From the NCBI RefSeq assembly GCF_024166365.1, contig NC_064824.1:130191108-130255107 (forward strand): DNA of 64,000 nucleotides, read 5' to 3'. The position numbers were made by a program, and so were the translations under genes. Under the pieces are notes generated by a model, which saw only the letters and a list, made by a program, of their open reading frames with translations, searched no databases and had not been told where the DNA came from. Source of the DNA: Elephas maximus indicus (taxonomy: Eukaryota; Chordata; Mammalia; Proboscidea; Elephantidae). Below, piece by piece: positions 45,426 through 58,040 of the stretch; position 1 is the stretch's first letter; every line of letters starts with the position of its first letter.

Positions 45426-45821
45426 AGGGATGGAAGAGGACCACAGCCTCTTTGAAGAGGAGAGGGGATAAACATAAACAGGAGAAGGTTCCAGGATGAG
45501 GTAAAAATATAGAAATGGGAGAAGGTGATCTTGAGAGAGAAGAGAGATGGCAGTCAGTTGCCACAACTAACATGGAGAGCAATAGGGCTGCTAAGCTTTC
45601 TCAGCCTCTTGAGTTCAAATGTCAGCTTAAGGCTGTCACCTAACTGGATAAGACTTACCCACATTATGAAGGGTAATTTGCTTTACTTAAGGTCATCTGA
45701 TTTAAGTGTTAATTCATTTACATTTAGACTAGTGTTTGATCAAACAACTGGGAACCATAGCTTAGCCAAGTTGATACATAAAAGTAACCATTACGCAGCT
45801 CTTGACCCAACCAAAGCAAAA

Positions 45822-45970
45822 AAACCAAACCCATTGCCTTTAAGTCAATTCTAAGACTCATAGCCACCCTATAGTACAGAATAGAACTGCCTCATGGGAT
45901 TTCCAAGGAACCGCTGGTGGAACCTTTTGGTTAGCGGCCGAGCTCTTAACTACACTACCACCAGTGCTCC
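45822..45970 (-). repeat. AfroSINE
   Basis: 'cccattgcctttaagtcaat' to 'cactaccaccagtgctcc'. Confidence 0.88.
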
Positions 45971-46017
45971 CTTGACCCAACAGCCTTCTTCAATTATAGT
46001 TTGAGCTCTCTCCTCTC

Positions 46018-49000
46018 TGTTGTTATGTCATTAGGTGTATCCTATGTAGAACAGAATGAAACACTGCCTGGTCCTGCGCCATCTTCACAATCATTGCTAT
46101 GTTTGAGCCCATTGTTGCAGCCACTGTGTCAATCCATCTCACTGGGCGTCTTTCTTTCTTTTCTTTTTTTTTTTTTTTTTGCTGACTCTCTATTTTACCA
46201 AGCATGATGTCCTTCTTCAGGCACTGGTACCTACTGATAACATATCCAAATTATGTGAGATGAAGTCTCACCATCCTTGCTTCTAACAAGCATTCTGTTT
46301 GTATTCTTCCAACACAGACTTGTTCACTCTTACGGCAGTCCATGGTATATTCAATATTCTTTGCCAACACCACAATTCAAAGGCATCAACTCTTTTTTGG
46401 TCTCCCTTATTCATTGCCCAGTTTTCACATGCATATGAAGAAGTTGAAAACATGGCTTGGGTCAGGCGCACCTTAGTCCTTAAAGTGACATCTTTGCTTT
46501 TTAACACTTTAAAGAGGTCTTTTGCGGCAGATTTGCCCAGTGCAGTGCATTGTCTGATTTCTTGACTGCTGCTTCCATGGGTGTTGATTGTGGATTTAAG
46601 CAAAATGAAATTCTTGACAACTTGAATCTTTTCTCCGTTTATAGTGATGTTCCTTATTGGTCCATGTCTTAGTCATCTAGTGCTGTTATAACAGAAATAC
46701 CACAAGTGGATGGCTTTAACAAAGAGAAATTTATTTTCTCACAGTCTAGTACGCTAGAAGTCCAAATTCAGGGCATCAGCTCCAGGAGAAAGGGCCAGCT
46801 TTCTCTCTCTGTCAGCTCTGGAGGAAGGGTCTTCTCATCAATCTTTTCCTGGATTAGAGCTTCTCTGAGCAGGAACCCTGGATCCAAAGACTTGTTCTGC
46901 ACACAGCACTGCTTGTGTGGTGGTATGAGGTCCCCAACTCTCTGCTTGCTTCCCTTTCCTTTGATCTCTTGTAAGATAAAAGGTGGTGCAGGCAACACCC
47001 CAGGGAAACTCCCTTTACATTGGGTCAGGGATGTGACCTGAGCAAGGGTGTTACATCCCACCCTAATCCTCTTTAACCACACAGGAAAATCACAACATGG
47101 AGGACAACCACACAAGACTGGGAATCATGGCCTAACCAAGTTAACACATATTTTGGGGGGACACAATTCAATCCATGAGAGTCCAGTTGTGAGGATTTTT
47201 TTTTTTTTCTTTATGTTAAGGTATAATCCATGCTAAAGGCTGTGGTCTTTGATCTTCATCAATAGGTGCTTCAAGTCCTCTTCACTTTCAGCAAGCAAGG
47301 TCATGTCACCTGCATTTAGAAGGTTGTTAATGAGTCTTCCTCCAATCCTGATGTCCCATTCTTCTTCATGAAAGAGTCCAGCTTCTTGGATTATTTGCTC
47401 AGTACATAGATTGAATAAGTATGGTGAAAGAATACAACTCTGACACACACCTTTCTTGACTTTAAACCATGCAGTATCCCCTTGATCTGTTCAAACAACT
47501 ACCTCTTGATCTATGTTCAAGTTCCTCATAAGCACAATTATGTGTTCTAGAATTCCCATTCTTTTCAATGTTATCCGTAATTTGTATGATACACACAGTT
47601 GAATGCCTTTGCATAGGTGATAAAACATAAGCAAATGTACTTCTGGCATTCTCTGCTTTCAGCCATGATCCATCTGACACTGGCAATGATAGCCCTTGTT
47701 CCACATCCTCTTCTGAATCTGGCTTGAATTGCTGGCAGCTCCCTGTTGATGTGCTGTTATAACCACTTTTGAGTGATCGTCAGCGAAATTTTACTTGTTT
47801 GTGATGTTAACGATATTGTTCAGTGTTTTTCGAATTCTGTTGGATTTTCTTTCTTTGGAATGGGTCCACATATGGATCTCTTCCAGTCAGTTGATTAGGT
47901 AGCCGTCTTCCAAATTTCTTGGCATAGACTAGTGAACACTTTCAGTGCTGTACCATTTGTTGAAATATCTCAGTTGGTATTCTGTCGATTCGTAGAGTCT
48001 TGTTTTTCTTCAATGCCTTCAGTGCAGCACGGACCTCTTCCTTCAGTACCATGCTACCTCCTGAAATGGTTGAATGTCAACCAATTCTTTTTCGTACAGT
48101 GACTCTGTGTATTCCTTCTATCTGCTTTTGATGCTTCCTGCATTGTTGAACATTTCCCCCATAGAATCTTCTAATATTGCAACTCAAGGCTTGAATGTTT
48201 TCTTCAGTTCTTCGGCTTGAAAAATGCCAAGCATGTTTTCCCTTTTGGTTTTCTATCTCCAGCTCTTTGCACATGTCATTATAATAATTTACTTTGTCTT
48301 CTTGAGCTGCCCTTTGAAATCTTGTGTTCAGCTCTTTGACTTCATCATTTCTTCCTTTCTCTTTAGCTACTCTACATTCAAGAGCAACTTTCAGAGTCTC
48401 TTCTGACACCCATTTTGGTTTTTCTTTCTTGTCTTTTTAATGATCTCTTGTTTTATTCATGTATGATGTCCATAGTGTCATCCCACAAGTCATCTGATCT
48501 TTAGTCATTACTGTTTAATGCGTTAAATCTATCCTTGAGATGGCCTCTAAGTTCAGGTAGGATATACTCTATGTCATACTTTGGCTCTCATGGTCTTGTT
48601 CTAGTTTTCTTCTACTTCAACTTGAACTTGCTTATGAGCAACTGATGGTCTGTTCCACAGTGGACCCCTGGCCTTGTTTTGACTGGATGATACACGTTCT
48701 CTATCATCTCCTTCCACAGACGTAATGAATTTGATTCCTGTGTGACTCAGGTGAGGTCCATGTGTAGAGTCACCATTTATGTTGTTGAAAAAAGGTATTT
48801 GCAATGAAGAAGTCATTGGTCTTGCAAAATTCTGTCATGCAATCTCTGGCATAGTTTCTATCACCACAGCCATATTTTCTAACTACCGATCCTTCGTTTC
48901 CAGCTTTTGCACTCTAATCGCCAGTAATTGTCAATGTACCCTGATTGCATGTTTGATCAATTTCACACTGCAGAAGTTGGTAAAAATCTTCAATTTCGTC

Positions 49001-49790
49001 ATCTATGGCATTAGTGGTTGGTGTGCAAATTTGAATAATAGCAGTATTAACTGGTCTTCCTTGTAGGCGTATGGATATTATCCTATCACTGACAGCATGA
49101 TAGATCTTGGAATGTTCTTTTTGATGTTGAATGCAATGCCGTTCCTCTCAATTTGTCATTCTTGGCATAGTAGACCATATGATTATCTGATTAAAAATGG
49201 CCAATACCAGTCCATTTCAACTCACTAATGCCTAGGATATCAGTCTTTTATGTGTTCCATTTCATTTTTGAGGATTTCCAATTTGCCTAGATTCATACTT
49301 TACACTTTCACATTCCGATTATTAATGGGTGTTTGCAGCTGTTTCTTCTCATTTTGAGTCATGCCACATTAGCAAATAAAGGCCCTAAAAGCTTGATTCC
49401 ATCCATGTCATTAAGGTCGACTCTACTTTGAGGAGACAGCTCTTCCCCAGTTGTATTTTGAATGCTTTCCAACCTGATGGGCTCATCTTCTGGTAGTGTA
49501 TCAGTCAATATACCGCTACTATTCATAAGGCTTTCACTAGCCAATTTTTTCAGAAGTAGACTGCCAGGTCCTTCTTCCTAGCTTGTCTTAGTCTGGAAGC
49601 TCTGCTGAAATCTGTCCACCAATGGTGACACTGCTGGTATTTGAAATATTGGTGGCAAATTTTCCAGTATCACAGCAATACACAAACCAACAAAATATGA
49701 CAAACTAACAGACACGTGGTAGCTCTCCTCTGCATCACAGACGAATCTGCTGAATAGATATCTGTATTGATGATTTCCATCTCCTCCCTT
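46018..49790 (-). mobile_element. RTE LINE, near complete with 5'UTR, interrupted by LTR
   Basis: 3' end (TGTTGTTA...) at 46018. RT C-terminal region to 46664; LTR at 46665-47180. RT and endonuclease regions continue to about 49345, and the 5'UTR-like region to about 49790. Net length is about 3.26 kb. Frame remnants: ANKGDQK-type C-terminal block (46283-46603), an RT piece beginning MCQSCILSPYLFNLCTEQI (47233-47448), and a linker piece (48077-48409). Many stops. This is the only RTE copy here that shows an extended 5'UTR. Confidence 0.88.
46665..47180 (-). mobile_element. MaLR-type solo LTR inside RTE
   Basis: 516 bp, starts TGTCTTAGTCATC and ends 'cacaattcaatccatgaga'. GTCCA at 46660-46664 and 47181-47185 is the exact 5-bp duplication. 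Confidence 0.93.
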
Positions 49791-50104
49791 TCCTCTCATT
49801 CTTCAATTCACTTGAATGTATTCTCTCCCCGAAACAGAAACATCTTTTGCTAAGGACAAAAGGACCTCCATGTTCCAAATCCAATAAAAAATCTCAATGT
49901 CTTATTACTTGACTTTTCAGCATCATTTGATACTATTGATCACTCCCTTTGCTTCAAACATTCCCTTTCCTTGACAGGTACAGCAGCCAAAATCCTTCTT
50001 GGTTTTCCTTCTTTCTCCCTGGCCACTCTGCATAGGTCTGTAAATGACTCATTCATGGAAGTACCTGAGTTATTACAACCAGTCCCGTTCTAACGGCTCT
50101 TTAA
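49791..50104. other. No gene recognised
   Basis: About 310 bases of unassigned sequence between the RTE 5' end and the next SINE. Confidence 0.45.
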
Positions 50105-50265
50105 CTTGAGTGTTGTTAGCTGCGGTAGGTGGAGTCAAACCCTGACTCTGATAACCCCATGCAGAGTGGGACAAATGCAGCCTGGTGTGGTTGCAGTTTG
50201 GATCAGAGATGCATTGGCCAGGAATCGAACTTGCCAGAATTCTTACCACTTATTCACCACTGTCC
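50105..50265 (-). repeat. tRNA-Gly-headed SINE, short form
   Basis: Reversed head 'tgcattggccaggaatcgaa' and 'gccagaattcttaccac' corresponds to a tRNA-Gly head with an intact B box (GTTCGATTCC). Reversed tail 'gtgttgttagctgc'. The RTE-5'UTR-like body is absent. Confidence 0.78.
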
Positions 50266-50284
50266 CTTTAATTTGCATAAAACC

Positions 50285-50459
50285 AACAACAACAAAAAAA
50301 CCCAAACCCACTGCCATGGAGTCAATTCTGACTCAAAGCGACCCTATAGGACAGACTAGAACTGCCTGATAGAGTTTCCAAGGAGCGCCTGGAGGATTTG
50401 AACTGCCAAACTCTTGGTTAGCAGCCGTAGTGCTTAACCACTACTCCACCAGGGTTTCC
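50285..50459 (-). repeat. AfroSINE
   Basis: 'cccactgccatggagtcaat' to 'actactccaccagggtttcc'. Confidence 0.92.
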
Positions 50460-51040
50460 TTAATTTGAATAGCCCCCTATAAGTATAACTTCTAGTGAAC
50501 TCAGTTGGTCTGGTTGTACCTGTCTGTCTACATTTCCTAAGATTCTACATGTTCAGCTTGTACTCAAGTATGCAATTTTTCATCAAAACCAAGTAAATTC
50601 TTCCTAAGATAGTATCAGCAAACACAGAAAGTTAACACTGCTGGAAGCTGTCATTTTTTTTACTTAATACCTACTTGCGCAGACATGTATACTATAGTGG
50701 AATCTGTGAGAGCCGGAACTCAACAGGACTGCCTTGTTTTTCTGGGTCTGGTAAGTTTTCTGCCTTTGACAGGGTGCAGTCTTCCCACTTTTCTATTGCT
50801 CTCGACTACTGGATAGGACTTTAGCTTTCCTTCTCTGATGGATTGCTACCTTACACAGAATTCACAGGTTTTACTGTGCATGCTTTCCATGCCCGTTTCT
50901 AGTCCTTTTAAAAGTTTGCAAAGTAGGTATTATCTCCATGTAGTGGATGAAAAACAAAAACTCAGAGAGAGACAAAGTAACTTGTCCAAGGTCATACAGT
51001 TAGGAATCTAGTTCTGTGAGTATGCAAAGCCCTACTCTTT
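50460..51040. other. No gene; MIR fragment near 50935-51030
   Basis: 'agtaacttgtccaaggtcat' and 'acagttaggaatctagttct' indicate a minus-strand MIR. The rest is unassigned. Confidence 0.5.
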
Positions 51041-51455
51041 CCTGGAAACCCTGGTGGCATAGTGGTTAAGGCTGCTAACCAAAAGGCTGACCCCAAAAAA
51101 CCACACCTGTTGCCGTCAAGTCAATTCCAACTCGTAGTGACCCTATAGAAAGACTGGCAGTTTGAATCAACCAGGCGCTCCTTGGAAACCCTATGGGGCT
51201 GTGCTACTCTGTCCTATAACCAAAACAAAACCCACTGTCATCGAGTCAATTCCGACTCATAGCGACTCTATAGGACAGAGTAGAACTGCCCTGTAGAGTT
51301 TCCAAGGAGTGCCTGGCGGATTCGAACTGCCAACCTCTTGGTTAACAGCTGTAGCATTTAACCACTACGCCCCCAGGGCTTCCCTCTGTTCTATAGGGTT
51401 GCTATAAGTCAGAATCGACTCGAGGGCACCAAGTTTGCTTTTGGGTTTTGGTACT
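51041..51455 (+). repeat. AfroSINE carrying two nested minus-strand AfroSINEs
   Basis: Outer SINE: head to about 51100, middle 51149-51218, tail 51396-51455 (ending 'cgactcgagggcaccaagtt'). An inner fragment lies at about 51101-51148. A second, full inner copy is at 51219-51383. Confidence 0.88.
51219..51383 (-). repeat. AfroSINE nested in AfroSINE, with target duplication
   Basis: Flanked by CTCTGTCCTATA (51207-51218) and CTCTGTTCTATA (51384-51395). Confidence 0.92.
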
Positions 51456-52064
51456 CTCTCCTATCCCTGTTGGGTTGTAGCATGTTATTCTCAGCCCCTT
51501 CTTTTTGTTCCTTTCAAGTTGTTCCACGGCCTTTTTACTTCGTCCTCTTTCCTTGTCTGCTACCCCCAAAGATTGAACAGCTGTGGTTTATGACTTCAGG
51601 TTGACATCTAAAATGATGAGTATCATTAAAAAGTCAATTATCACCCCAACCTGATAATAAATGGAGCATGCATTCTTGAACTCAATCCAAGCTGTTCTTC
51701 TTAGCAACAGTTTAAAAGCCCCCAATGGCTGATTGGTTCTTCAAAGTGACCCTGTATTATTACTGATAGTGACACCTACTGGAGGCAGTTGGAATTGTCA
51801 GGCTTTAGGTAATAAGGTGCTTAACTCCCATCTGTGAAGGTTCCCAAATTGAAAGTTCAAGTGTAAGGGCAGGAGCATCTGTGCAGAGAGCCAGCTCTAC
51901 CTGTCAGGTGTGGGGGTGCAACAAGGGCTAAGCCTCCTTCTTTCCGTTTCTCCAGAAGCTCACGTCCCAGCCTGCTGCTGGGGGCCACTGATGGAGCTTT
52001 AGTGGTTACCTTGCCTTTAATTTGGCATTTAATGATATTTTAGCACTTAATAATAATTTAATAA
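51456..52064. other. No gene recognised
   Basis: Unassigned sequence, no repeat named. Confidence 0.45.
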
Positions 52065-52275
52065 AAGAAGCTCTGGTAGTGCAACAGTTAACCACTCAGA
52101 TGCTAACTGAAAAGTTGGCGGTTCGATCCTGCCCAGCAGCTCTGAGGGAGGAAGACTTAGTGGTCAGCTTCTGTAACGATTACAGCCTAGAAAACCCTTT
52201 GGGGCAGTTCTACTCGGTCACATGGGTCGCTATGAGTCAAAAGCGACTCAACAGGACCCAACGACAACAACAGCA
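52065..52275 (+). repeat. AfroSINE with RTE-like tail and good B box
   Basis: 'agctctggtagtgcaacagt' head, box B GGTTCGATCC, and 'caacaggacccaacgacaac' tail. Confidence 0.92.
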
Positions 52276-52874
52276 ATAATCTAATAATATCAAAATTTAA
52301 TAATTTCAAGACAGTGTTGCAGCCCCTCTCCCTCCAATCTGGGATAAATGATAACAATCAGTGACATTTTAATTTTCATTTCATTCACGTAAAGGATCTG
52401 TAGCAGAGCCAATGAGAAGTAAAAATACAAATTCCATACAAATTATTATCTTACTATCACCCTGTCTTTCTGTTCTGACAATGTTCCATAATTTATTTTA
52501 CCCCGTTAACATCCCTTTTTTGCCTATAAATATTGTGATATAATAGGGCTGTCTGGTAAAAAAAAAAAAAAAAAAAAAAAAAACCTCATAAATACAGTTT
52601 ATTACTTTATACCTTTATTTCTAGGGCTCGCCAAATAAAACAATAATCCTGTCAATATCTGTTAACAACAAGCAGCAACATGAGCACGGACTTGTTACCC
52701 TAAAAGTTCATTTATGAAGGTCCCTGCATAGAGATCTAGCACATACAGCAAGTTCAAGTCCATATCCAGGTGCCAGAAGACCGCCCACATTCGTAGTATT
52801 TCATTAGCTTCATATTTTAATCTCATGTTATTGGTCTTTTCCAAAGTCACAGTTTTCTTCCTGGCACTTGTAAT
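52276..52874. other. No gene; A26 run at 52558-52583
   Basis: Unassigned sequence left of the L1 insertion site. Confidence 0.5.
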
Positions 52875-52888
52875 TGGGTTGAATTTTT
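52875..52888. repeat. Left target-site duplication of full-length L1
   Basis: TGGGTTGAATTTTT, identical to 60557-60570. Confidence 0.9.
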
Positions 52889-53217
52889 TTTTTTTTTTTT
52901 TTTTTCTTCAGAGTTTGTCATTTTTAATTCCTATTGAACACACATGGGAGCTGAAGTAAACAAGTTAGAAACTTGTCTAAAGAGTCATACAGCTATCCAG
53001 TAACAGAGCTGGATCTTGAACTCAAGTCCATGTGATCTATTGAACCACACACAGCCTCTATTCCCATACATACATTCATATATATGCATATATATATATA
53101 TATATTTTTAAGTGGAATGGGGGCAAATAAGAGCCTTATGGCTTTGATGGCAGGTAAACCTGGGTACATGTGGCTACTTCCTAGTGACTGATCCTGGTCA
53201 AGTGATTCATCTAACTT
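52889..53217 (-). mobile_element. 3'-transduced segment of the L1, with its own poly(A) tail
   Basis: Between the outer T run (to 52905) and the L1's own T run (from 53218) lie about 312 bases of non-L1 DNA. They contain two MIR fragments and a (TA)n stretch (53066-53106). On the minus strand an ATTAAA signal (complement at 52923-52928) lies about 18 bases before the outer tail. Confidence 0.87.
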
Positions 53218-53229
53218 TTTTTTTTTTTA

Positions 53230-54224
53230 TAATAACTTTTATTAAGCTTCAAGTGAACGTTTACAAATCCAATCAGTCTGTCACATATAAGTTTACATAC
53301 ATCTCACTCCCTACTCCCACTTACTCTCCCCGTCTTGAGTCAGCCCTTTCAGTCTCTCCTTTCTTGACAATTTTGCCGGCTTCCCTCTCTCTCTATCCTC
53401 CCATCCCCCCTCCAGACAAGAGTTGCCAACACAATCTCAAGTGTACACCTGATATAATTAGCTCACTCTTCATCAGCGTCTCTCTCCCACCCACTGACCA
53501 GTCCCTTTCATGTCTGATGAGTTGTCTTCAGGGATGGTTCCTGTCCTGTGTCAACAGAAGGTCTGGAGAGCATGGCCGCCGGGATTCCTCCAGTCTCAGT
53601 CAGACCATTAAGTTTGGTCTTCTTATGAGAATTTGGGGTCTGCATCCCACTGCTCTCCTGCTCCCTCAGGGGTCCTCTGCTGAGCTCCCTGTCAGGGCAG
53701 TCATCGATTGTGGCCGGGCACCAACTAGTTCTTCTGGTCTCAGGATGATGTAGGTCTCTTGTTCATGTGGCCCTTTCTGTCTCTTGGGCTCTTAGTTGTC
53801 ATGTGGGCTTGGTGTTCTTCATTTTCCTTTGCTCCAGGTGGGTTGAGACCAATTGCTGCATCTTAGATGGCTGCTTGTTAGCATTTAAGACCCCAGACGC
53901 CACATTTCAAAGTGGGATGCAGAATGATTTCATAATAGAATTATTTTGCCAATTGACTTAGAAGTCCCCGCAAACCATGTTCCCCAGACCCCCGCGCTTG
54001 CTCCGCTGAGCTTTGAAGCATTCATTTTATCCCGGAAACTTCTTTGCTTTTGGTCCAGTCCAATTGAGCTGACCTTCCATGTATTGAGTGTTGTCTTTCC
54101 CTTCACCTAAAGCAGTTCTTATCTACTGATTAATCAATAAAAAACCCTCTCCCACCCTCCCTCCCTCCCCCCCTCGTAACCACAAAAGTATGTGTTCTTC
54201 TCAGGTTTACTATTTCTCAAGATC
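53230..54224 (-). other. L1 3'UTR
   Basis: About 1 kb. Plus-strand frames such as 53184-53753 are incidental. The region matches the truncated copies at 8.7, 12.2 and 41.5 kb, showing these belong to related subfamilies. Confidence 0.85.
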
Positions 54225-57200
54225 TTATAATAGTGGTCTTATACAGTATTTGTCCTTTTGCCTCTGACTCATTTCGCTCAGCATAATGCCTTCCAGGTTC
54301 CTCCATGTTATGAAATGTTTCAGAGATTCGTCACTGTTCTTTATCGATGCGTAGTATTCCATTGTGTGAATATACCACAATTTATTTACCCATTCATCCG
54401 TTGATGGACACCTTGGTTGCTTCCAACTTTTTGCTATTGTAAACAGAGCTGCAATAAACATGGGTGTGCATATATCTGTTTGTATGAAGGCTCTTGTATC
54501 TCTAGGGTATATTCCTAGGAGTGGGATTTCTGGGTTGTATGGTAGTTCTATTTCTAACTGTTTAAGATAACGCCAGATAGATTTCCAAAGTGGTTGTACC
54601 ATTTTACATTCCCACCAGCAGTGTATGAGAGTTCCAATCTCTCCGCAGCCTCTCCAACATTTATTATTTTGTGTTTTTTGGATTAATGCCAGCCTTGCTG
54701 GTGTGAGATGGAATCTCATCGTAGTTTTAATTTGCATTTCTCTAATGGCTAATGATCGAGAGCATTTTCTCATGTATCTGTTGGCTGCCTGAATATCTTC
54801 TTTAGAGAAATGTGTGTTCATATCCTTTGCCCACTTCTTGATTGGGTTGTTTGTCTTTTTGTGGTTGAGTTTTGACAGAATCATGTAGATTTTAGAGATC
54901 AGGCGCTGGTCGGAGATGTCATAGCTGAAAATTCTTTCCCAATCTGTAGGTGGTCTTTTTACTCTTTTGGTGAAGTCTTTAGATGAGCATAGGTGTTTGA
55001 TTTTTAGGAGCTCCCAGTTATCGGGTTTCTCTTCATCATTTTTGGTAATGTTTTGTATTCTGTTTATACCTTGTATTAGGGCTCCTAGGGTTGTCCCAAT
55101 TTTTTCTTCCATGATCTTTATCGTTTTAGTCTTTATGTTTAGGTCTTTGATCCACTTGGAGTTAGTTTTTGTGCATGGTGTGAGGTATGGGTCCTGTTTC
55201 ATTTTTTTGCAAATGGATATCCAGTTATGCCAGCACCATTTGTTAAAAAGGCTGTCTTTTCCCCAGTTAATTGACACTGGTCCTTTGTCAAATATCAGCT
55301 GCTCATACGTGGATGGATCTATGTCTGGGTTCTCAATTCTGTTCCATTGGTCTATGTGTCTGTTGTTGTACCAATACCAGGCTGTTTTGACTACTGTGGC
55401 TGTATAATAGGTTCTGAAGTCAGGTAAGGTGAGGCCTCCCACTTTCTTCTTCTTTTTCAGTAGTGCTTTGCTTATCCGGGGCTTCTTTCCCTTCCATATG
55501 AAATTGGTGATTTGTTTCTCTATCCCCTTAAAATATGACATTGGAATTTGGATCGGAAGTGCATTAAATGTATAGATGGCTTTTGGTAGAATAGACATTT
55601 TTACTATGTTAAGTCTTCCTATCCATGAGCAAGGTATGTTTTTCCACTTAAGTATGTCCTTTTGAATTTCTTGTAGTAGAGCTTTGTAGTTTTCTTTGTA
55701 TAGGTCTTTTACATCCTTGGTAAGATTTATTCCTAAGTATCTTATCTTCTTGGGGGCTACCGTGAATGGTATTGATTTGGTTATTTCCTCTTCGGTGTTC
55801 TTTTTGTTGATGTAGAGGAATCCAAGTGATTTTTGTATGTTTATTTTATAACCTGAGACTCTGCCAAACTCTTCTATTAGTTTCAGTAGTTTTCTGGAGG
55901 ATTCCTTAGGGTTTTCTGTGTATATAATCATGTCATCTGCAAATAGTGATAACTTTACTTCTTCCTTGCCAATCCGGATACCTTTTATTTCTTTGTCTAG
56001 CCTGATTGCCCTGGCTAAGACTTCCAACACGATGTTGAATAAGAGCGGTGATAAAGGGCATCCTTGTCTGGTTCCCGTTCTCAAGGGAAATGCTTTCAGG
56101 TTCTCTCCATTTAGAGTGATATTGGCTGTTGGCTTTGCATAGATGCCCTTTATTATGTTGAGGAATTTTCCTTCAATTCCTATTTTGGTAAGAGTTTTTA
56201 TCATAAATGGGTGTTGGACTTTGTCAAATGCCTTTTCTGCATCAATTGATAAGATCATGTGGTTTTTGTCTTTTGTTTTATTTATGTGATGGATTACATT
56301 AATGGTTTTTCTGATATTAAACCAGCCTTGCATACCTGGTATAAATCCCACTTGATCAGGGTGAATTATTTTTTTGATGTGTTGTTGGATTCTATTGGCT
56401 AGAATTTTGTTGAGGATTTTTGCATCAATGTTCATGAGGGATATAGGTCTATAATTTTCTTTTTTTGTAATGTCTTTACCTGGTTTTGGTATCAGGGAGA
56501 TGGTGGCTTCATAGAATGAGTTGGGTAGTATTCCGTCATTTTCTATGCTTTGGAATACCTTTAGTAGTAGTGGTGTTAACTCTTCTCTGAAAATTTGGTA
56601 GAACTCTGCAGTGAAGCCGTCCGGGCCAGGACTTTTTTTTGTTGGGAGTTTTTTGATTACCGTTTCAATCTCTTTTTTTGTTATGGGTCTATTTAGTTGT
56701 TCTGCTTCTGAATGTGTTAGTTTAGGTAGGTAGTGTTTTTCAAGGAATTCATCCATTTCTTCTAGGTTTTCAAATTTGTTAGAGTACAATTTTTCATAAT
56801 AATCTGAAATGATTCTTTTAATTTCATTTGGTTCTGTTGTGATGTGGTCCTTCTCATTTCTTATTCGGGTTATTTGTTTCCTTTCCTGTATTTCTTTAGT
56901 CAGTCTAGCCAATGGTTTATCAATTTTGTTAATTTTTTCAAAGAACCAGCTTTTGGCTTTGTTAATTCTTTCAATTGTTTTTCTGTTCTCTAATTCATTT
57001 AGTTCAGCTCTAATTTTTATTATTTGTTTTCTTCTGGTGCCTGATGGATTCTTTTGTTGCTCACTTTCTATTTGTTCAAGTTGTAGGGATAGTTCTCTGA
57101 TTTTGGCTCTTTCTTCTTTTTGTATGTGTGCATTTATTGATATAAATTGACCTCTGAGCACTGCTTTTGCTGTGTCCCAGAGGTTTTGATAGGAAGTATT

Positions 57201-58040
57201 TTCATTCTCGTTGCTTTCTATGAATTTCCTTATTCCCTCCTTGATGTCTTCTATAACCCAGTCTTTTTTCAGGAGGGTATTGTTCATTTTCCAAGTATTT
57301 GATTTCTTTTCCCTCGTTCTTCTGTTATTGATCTCTAGTTTTATTGCCTTGTGGTCTGAGAAGATGCTTTGTAATATTTCGATGTTTTGGACTCTGCAAA
57401 GGTTTGTTTTATGACCTAATATGTGGTCTATTCTAGAGAATGTTCCATGTGCGCTAGAAAAAAAAGTATATTTTGCAGCAGTTGGGTGGAGAGTTCTGTA
57501 TAAGTCAATGAGGTCAAGTTGGTTGATTGTTGTAATTAGATCTTCCGTGTCTCTGTTGAGCTTCTTACTGGATGTCCTGTCCTTCTCCGAAAGGGGTGTG
57601 TTGAAGTCTCCTACTATAATTGTGGAGGTATCTATCTCGCTTTTCAGTTCTGTTAAAATTTGATTTATAAATCTTGCAGCCCTGTCATTGGGTGCGTAAA
57701 TATTTAATATGGTTATGTCTTCCTGATCAATTGTCCCTTTTATCATTATATAGTGTCCTTCTTTATCCTTTGTGGTGGATTTAAGTCTAAAGTCTATTTT
57801 GTCAGAAATTAATATTGCTACTCCTCTTCTTTTTTGCTTATTGTTTGCTTGATATACTTTTTTCCATCCTTTGAGTTTTAGTTTGTTTGTGTCTCTAAGT
57901 CTAAGGTGTGTCTCTTGTAGGCAGCATATAGATGGATCGTGTTTCTTTATCCAGTCTGTGACTCTCTGTCTCTTTATTGGTGCATTTAGTCCATTTACAT
58001 TCAGGGTAATTATAGATAAATAAGTTTTTAGTGCTGTCAT
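54225..58040 (-). CDS. L1 ORF2p: endonuclease and reverse transcriptase
   Basis: 1271 residues, close to the ~1275 of human ORF2p, with no stop or shift. The N-terminal APE-type endonuclease (1-240) has N14, E43 (LQETH), D145 and N147 (GDFN), D205 (SRIDH) and H230 (SDH). The RT domain carries SIDAEKAFD (D600), [14 protein letters not shown] (about 656-669) and FADD at 700-703. The C-terminal cysteine motif [18 protein letters not shown] fits CX3CX7HX4C. The enzyme nicks genomic DNA and primes cDNA synthesis on its own mRNA in the nucleus. Start ATG at 58040 overlaps the stop of the small upstream frame (ATGA), so translation may depend on reinitiation. All key residues are present, so activity is plausible but untested. 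Confidence 0.97.
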   Translation of the reverse strand: MTALKTYLSIITLNVNGLNAPIKRQRVTDWIKKHDPSICCLQETHLRLRDTNKLKLKGWKKVYQANNKQKRRGVAILISDKIDFRLKSTTKDKEGHYIMIKGTIDQEDITILNIYAPNDRAARFINQILTELKSEIDTSTIIVGDFNTPLSEKDRTSSKKLNRDTEDLITTINQLDLIDLYRTLHPTAAKYTFFSSAHGTFSRIDHILGHKTNLCRVQNIEILQSIFSDHKAIKLEINNRRTREKKSNTWKMNNTLLKKDWVIEDIKEGIRKFIESNENENTSYQNLWDTAKAVLRGQFISINAHIQKEERAKIRELSLQLEQIESEQQKNPSGTRRKQIIKIRAELNELENRKTIERINKAKSWFFEKINKIDKPLARLTKEIQERKQITRIRNEKDHITTEPNEIKRIISDYYEKLYSNKFENLEEMDEFLEKHYLPKLTHSEAEQLNRPITKKEIETVIKKLPTKKSPGPDGFTAEFYQIFREELTPLLLKVFQSIENDGILPNSFYEATISLIPKPGKDITKKENYRPISLMNIDAKILNKILANRIQQHIKKIIHPDQVGFIPGMQGWFNIRKTINVIHHINKTKDKNHMILSIDAEKAFDKVQHPFMIKTLTKIGIEGKFLNIIKGIYAKPTANITLNGENLKAFPLRTGTRQGCPLSPLLFNIVLEVLARAIRLDKEIKGIRIGKEEVKLSLFADDMIIYTENPKESSRKLLKLIEEFGRVSGYKINIQKSLGFLYINKKNTEEEITKSIPFTVAPKKIRYLGINLTKDVKDLYKENYKALLQEIQKDILKWKNIPCSWIGRLNIVKMSILPKAIYTFNALPIQIPMSYFKGIEKQITNFIWKGKKPRISKALLKKKKKVGGLTLPDFRTYYTATVVKTAWYWYNNRHIDQWNRIENPDIDPSTYEQLIFDKGPVSINWGKDSLFNKWCWHNWISICKKMKQDPYLTPCTKTNSKWIKDLNIKTKTIKIMEEKIGTTLGALIQGINRIQNITKNDEEKPDNWELLKIKHLCSSKDFTKRVKRPPTDWERIFSYDISDQRLISKIYMILSKLNHKKTNNPIKKWAKDMNTHFSKEDIQAANRYMRKCSRSLAIREMQIKTTMRFHLTPARLALIQKTQNNKCWRGCGEIGTLIHCWWECKMVQPLWKSIWRYLKQLEIELPYNPEIPLLGIYPRDTRAFIQTDICTPMFIAALFTIAKSWKQPRCPSTDEWVNKLWYIHTMEYYASIKNSDESLKHFITWRNLEGIMLSEMSQRQKDKYCIRPLL

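Noticed and set aside
53184-53753. 189-codon plus-strand frame
   Set aside because: Lies across the L1 poly(A) junction and 3'UTR. No domain.
54967-57663. Plus-strand frames of 67-146 codons opposite L1 ORF2
   Set aside because: Antisense shadows of an intact A-rich coding strand.
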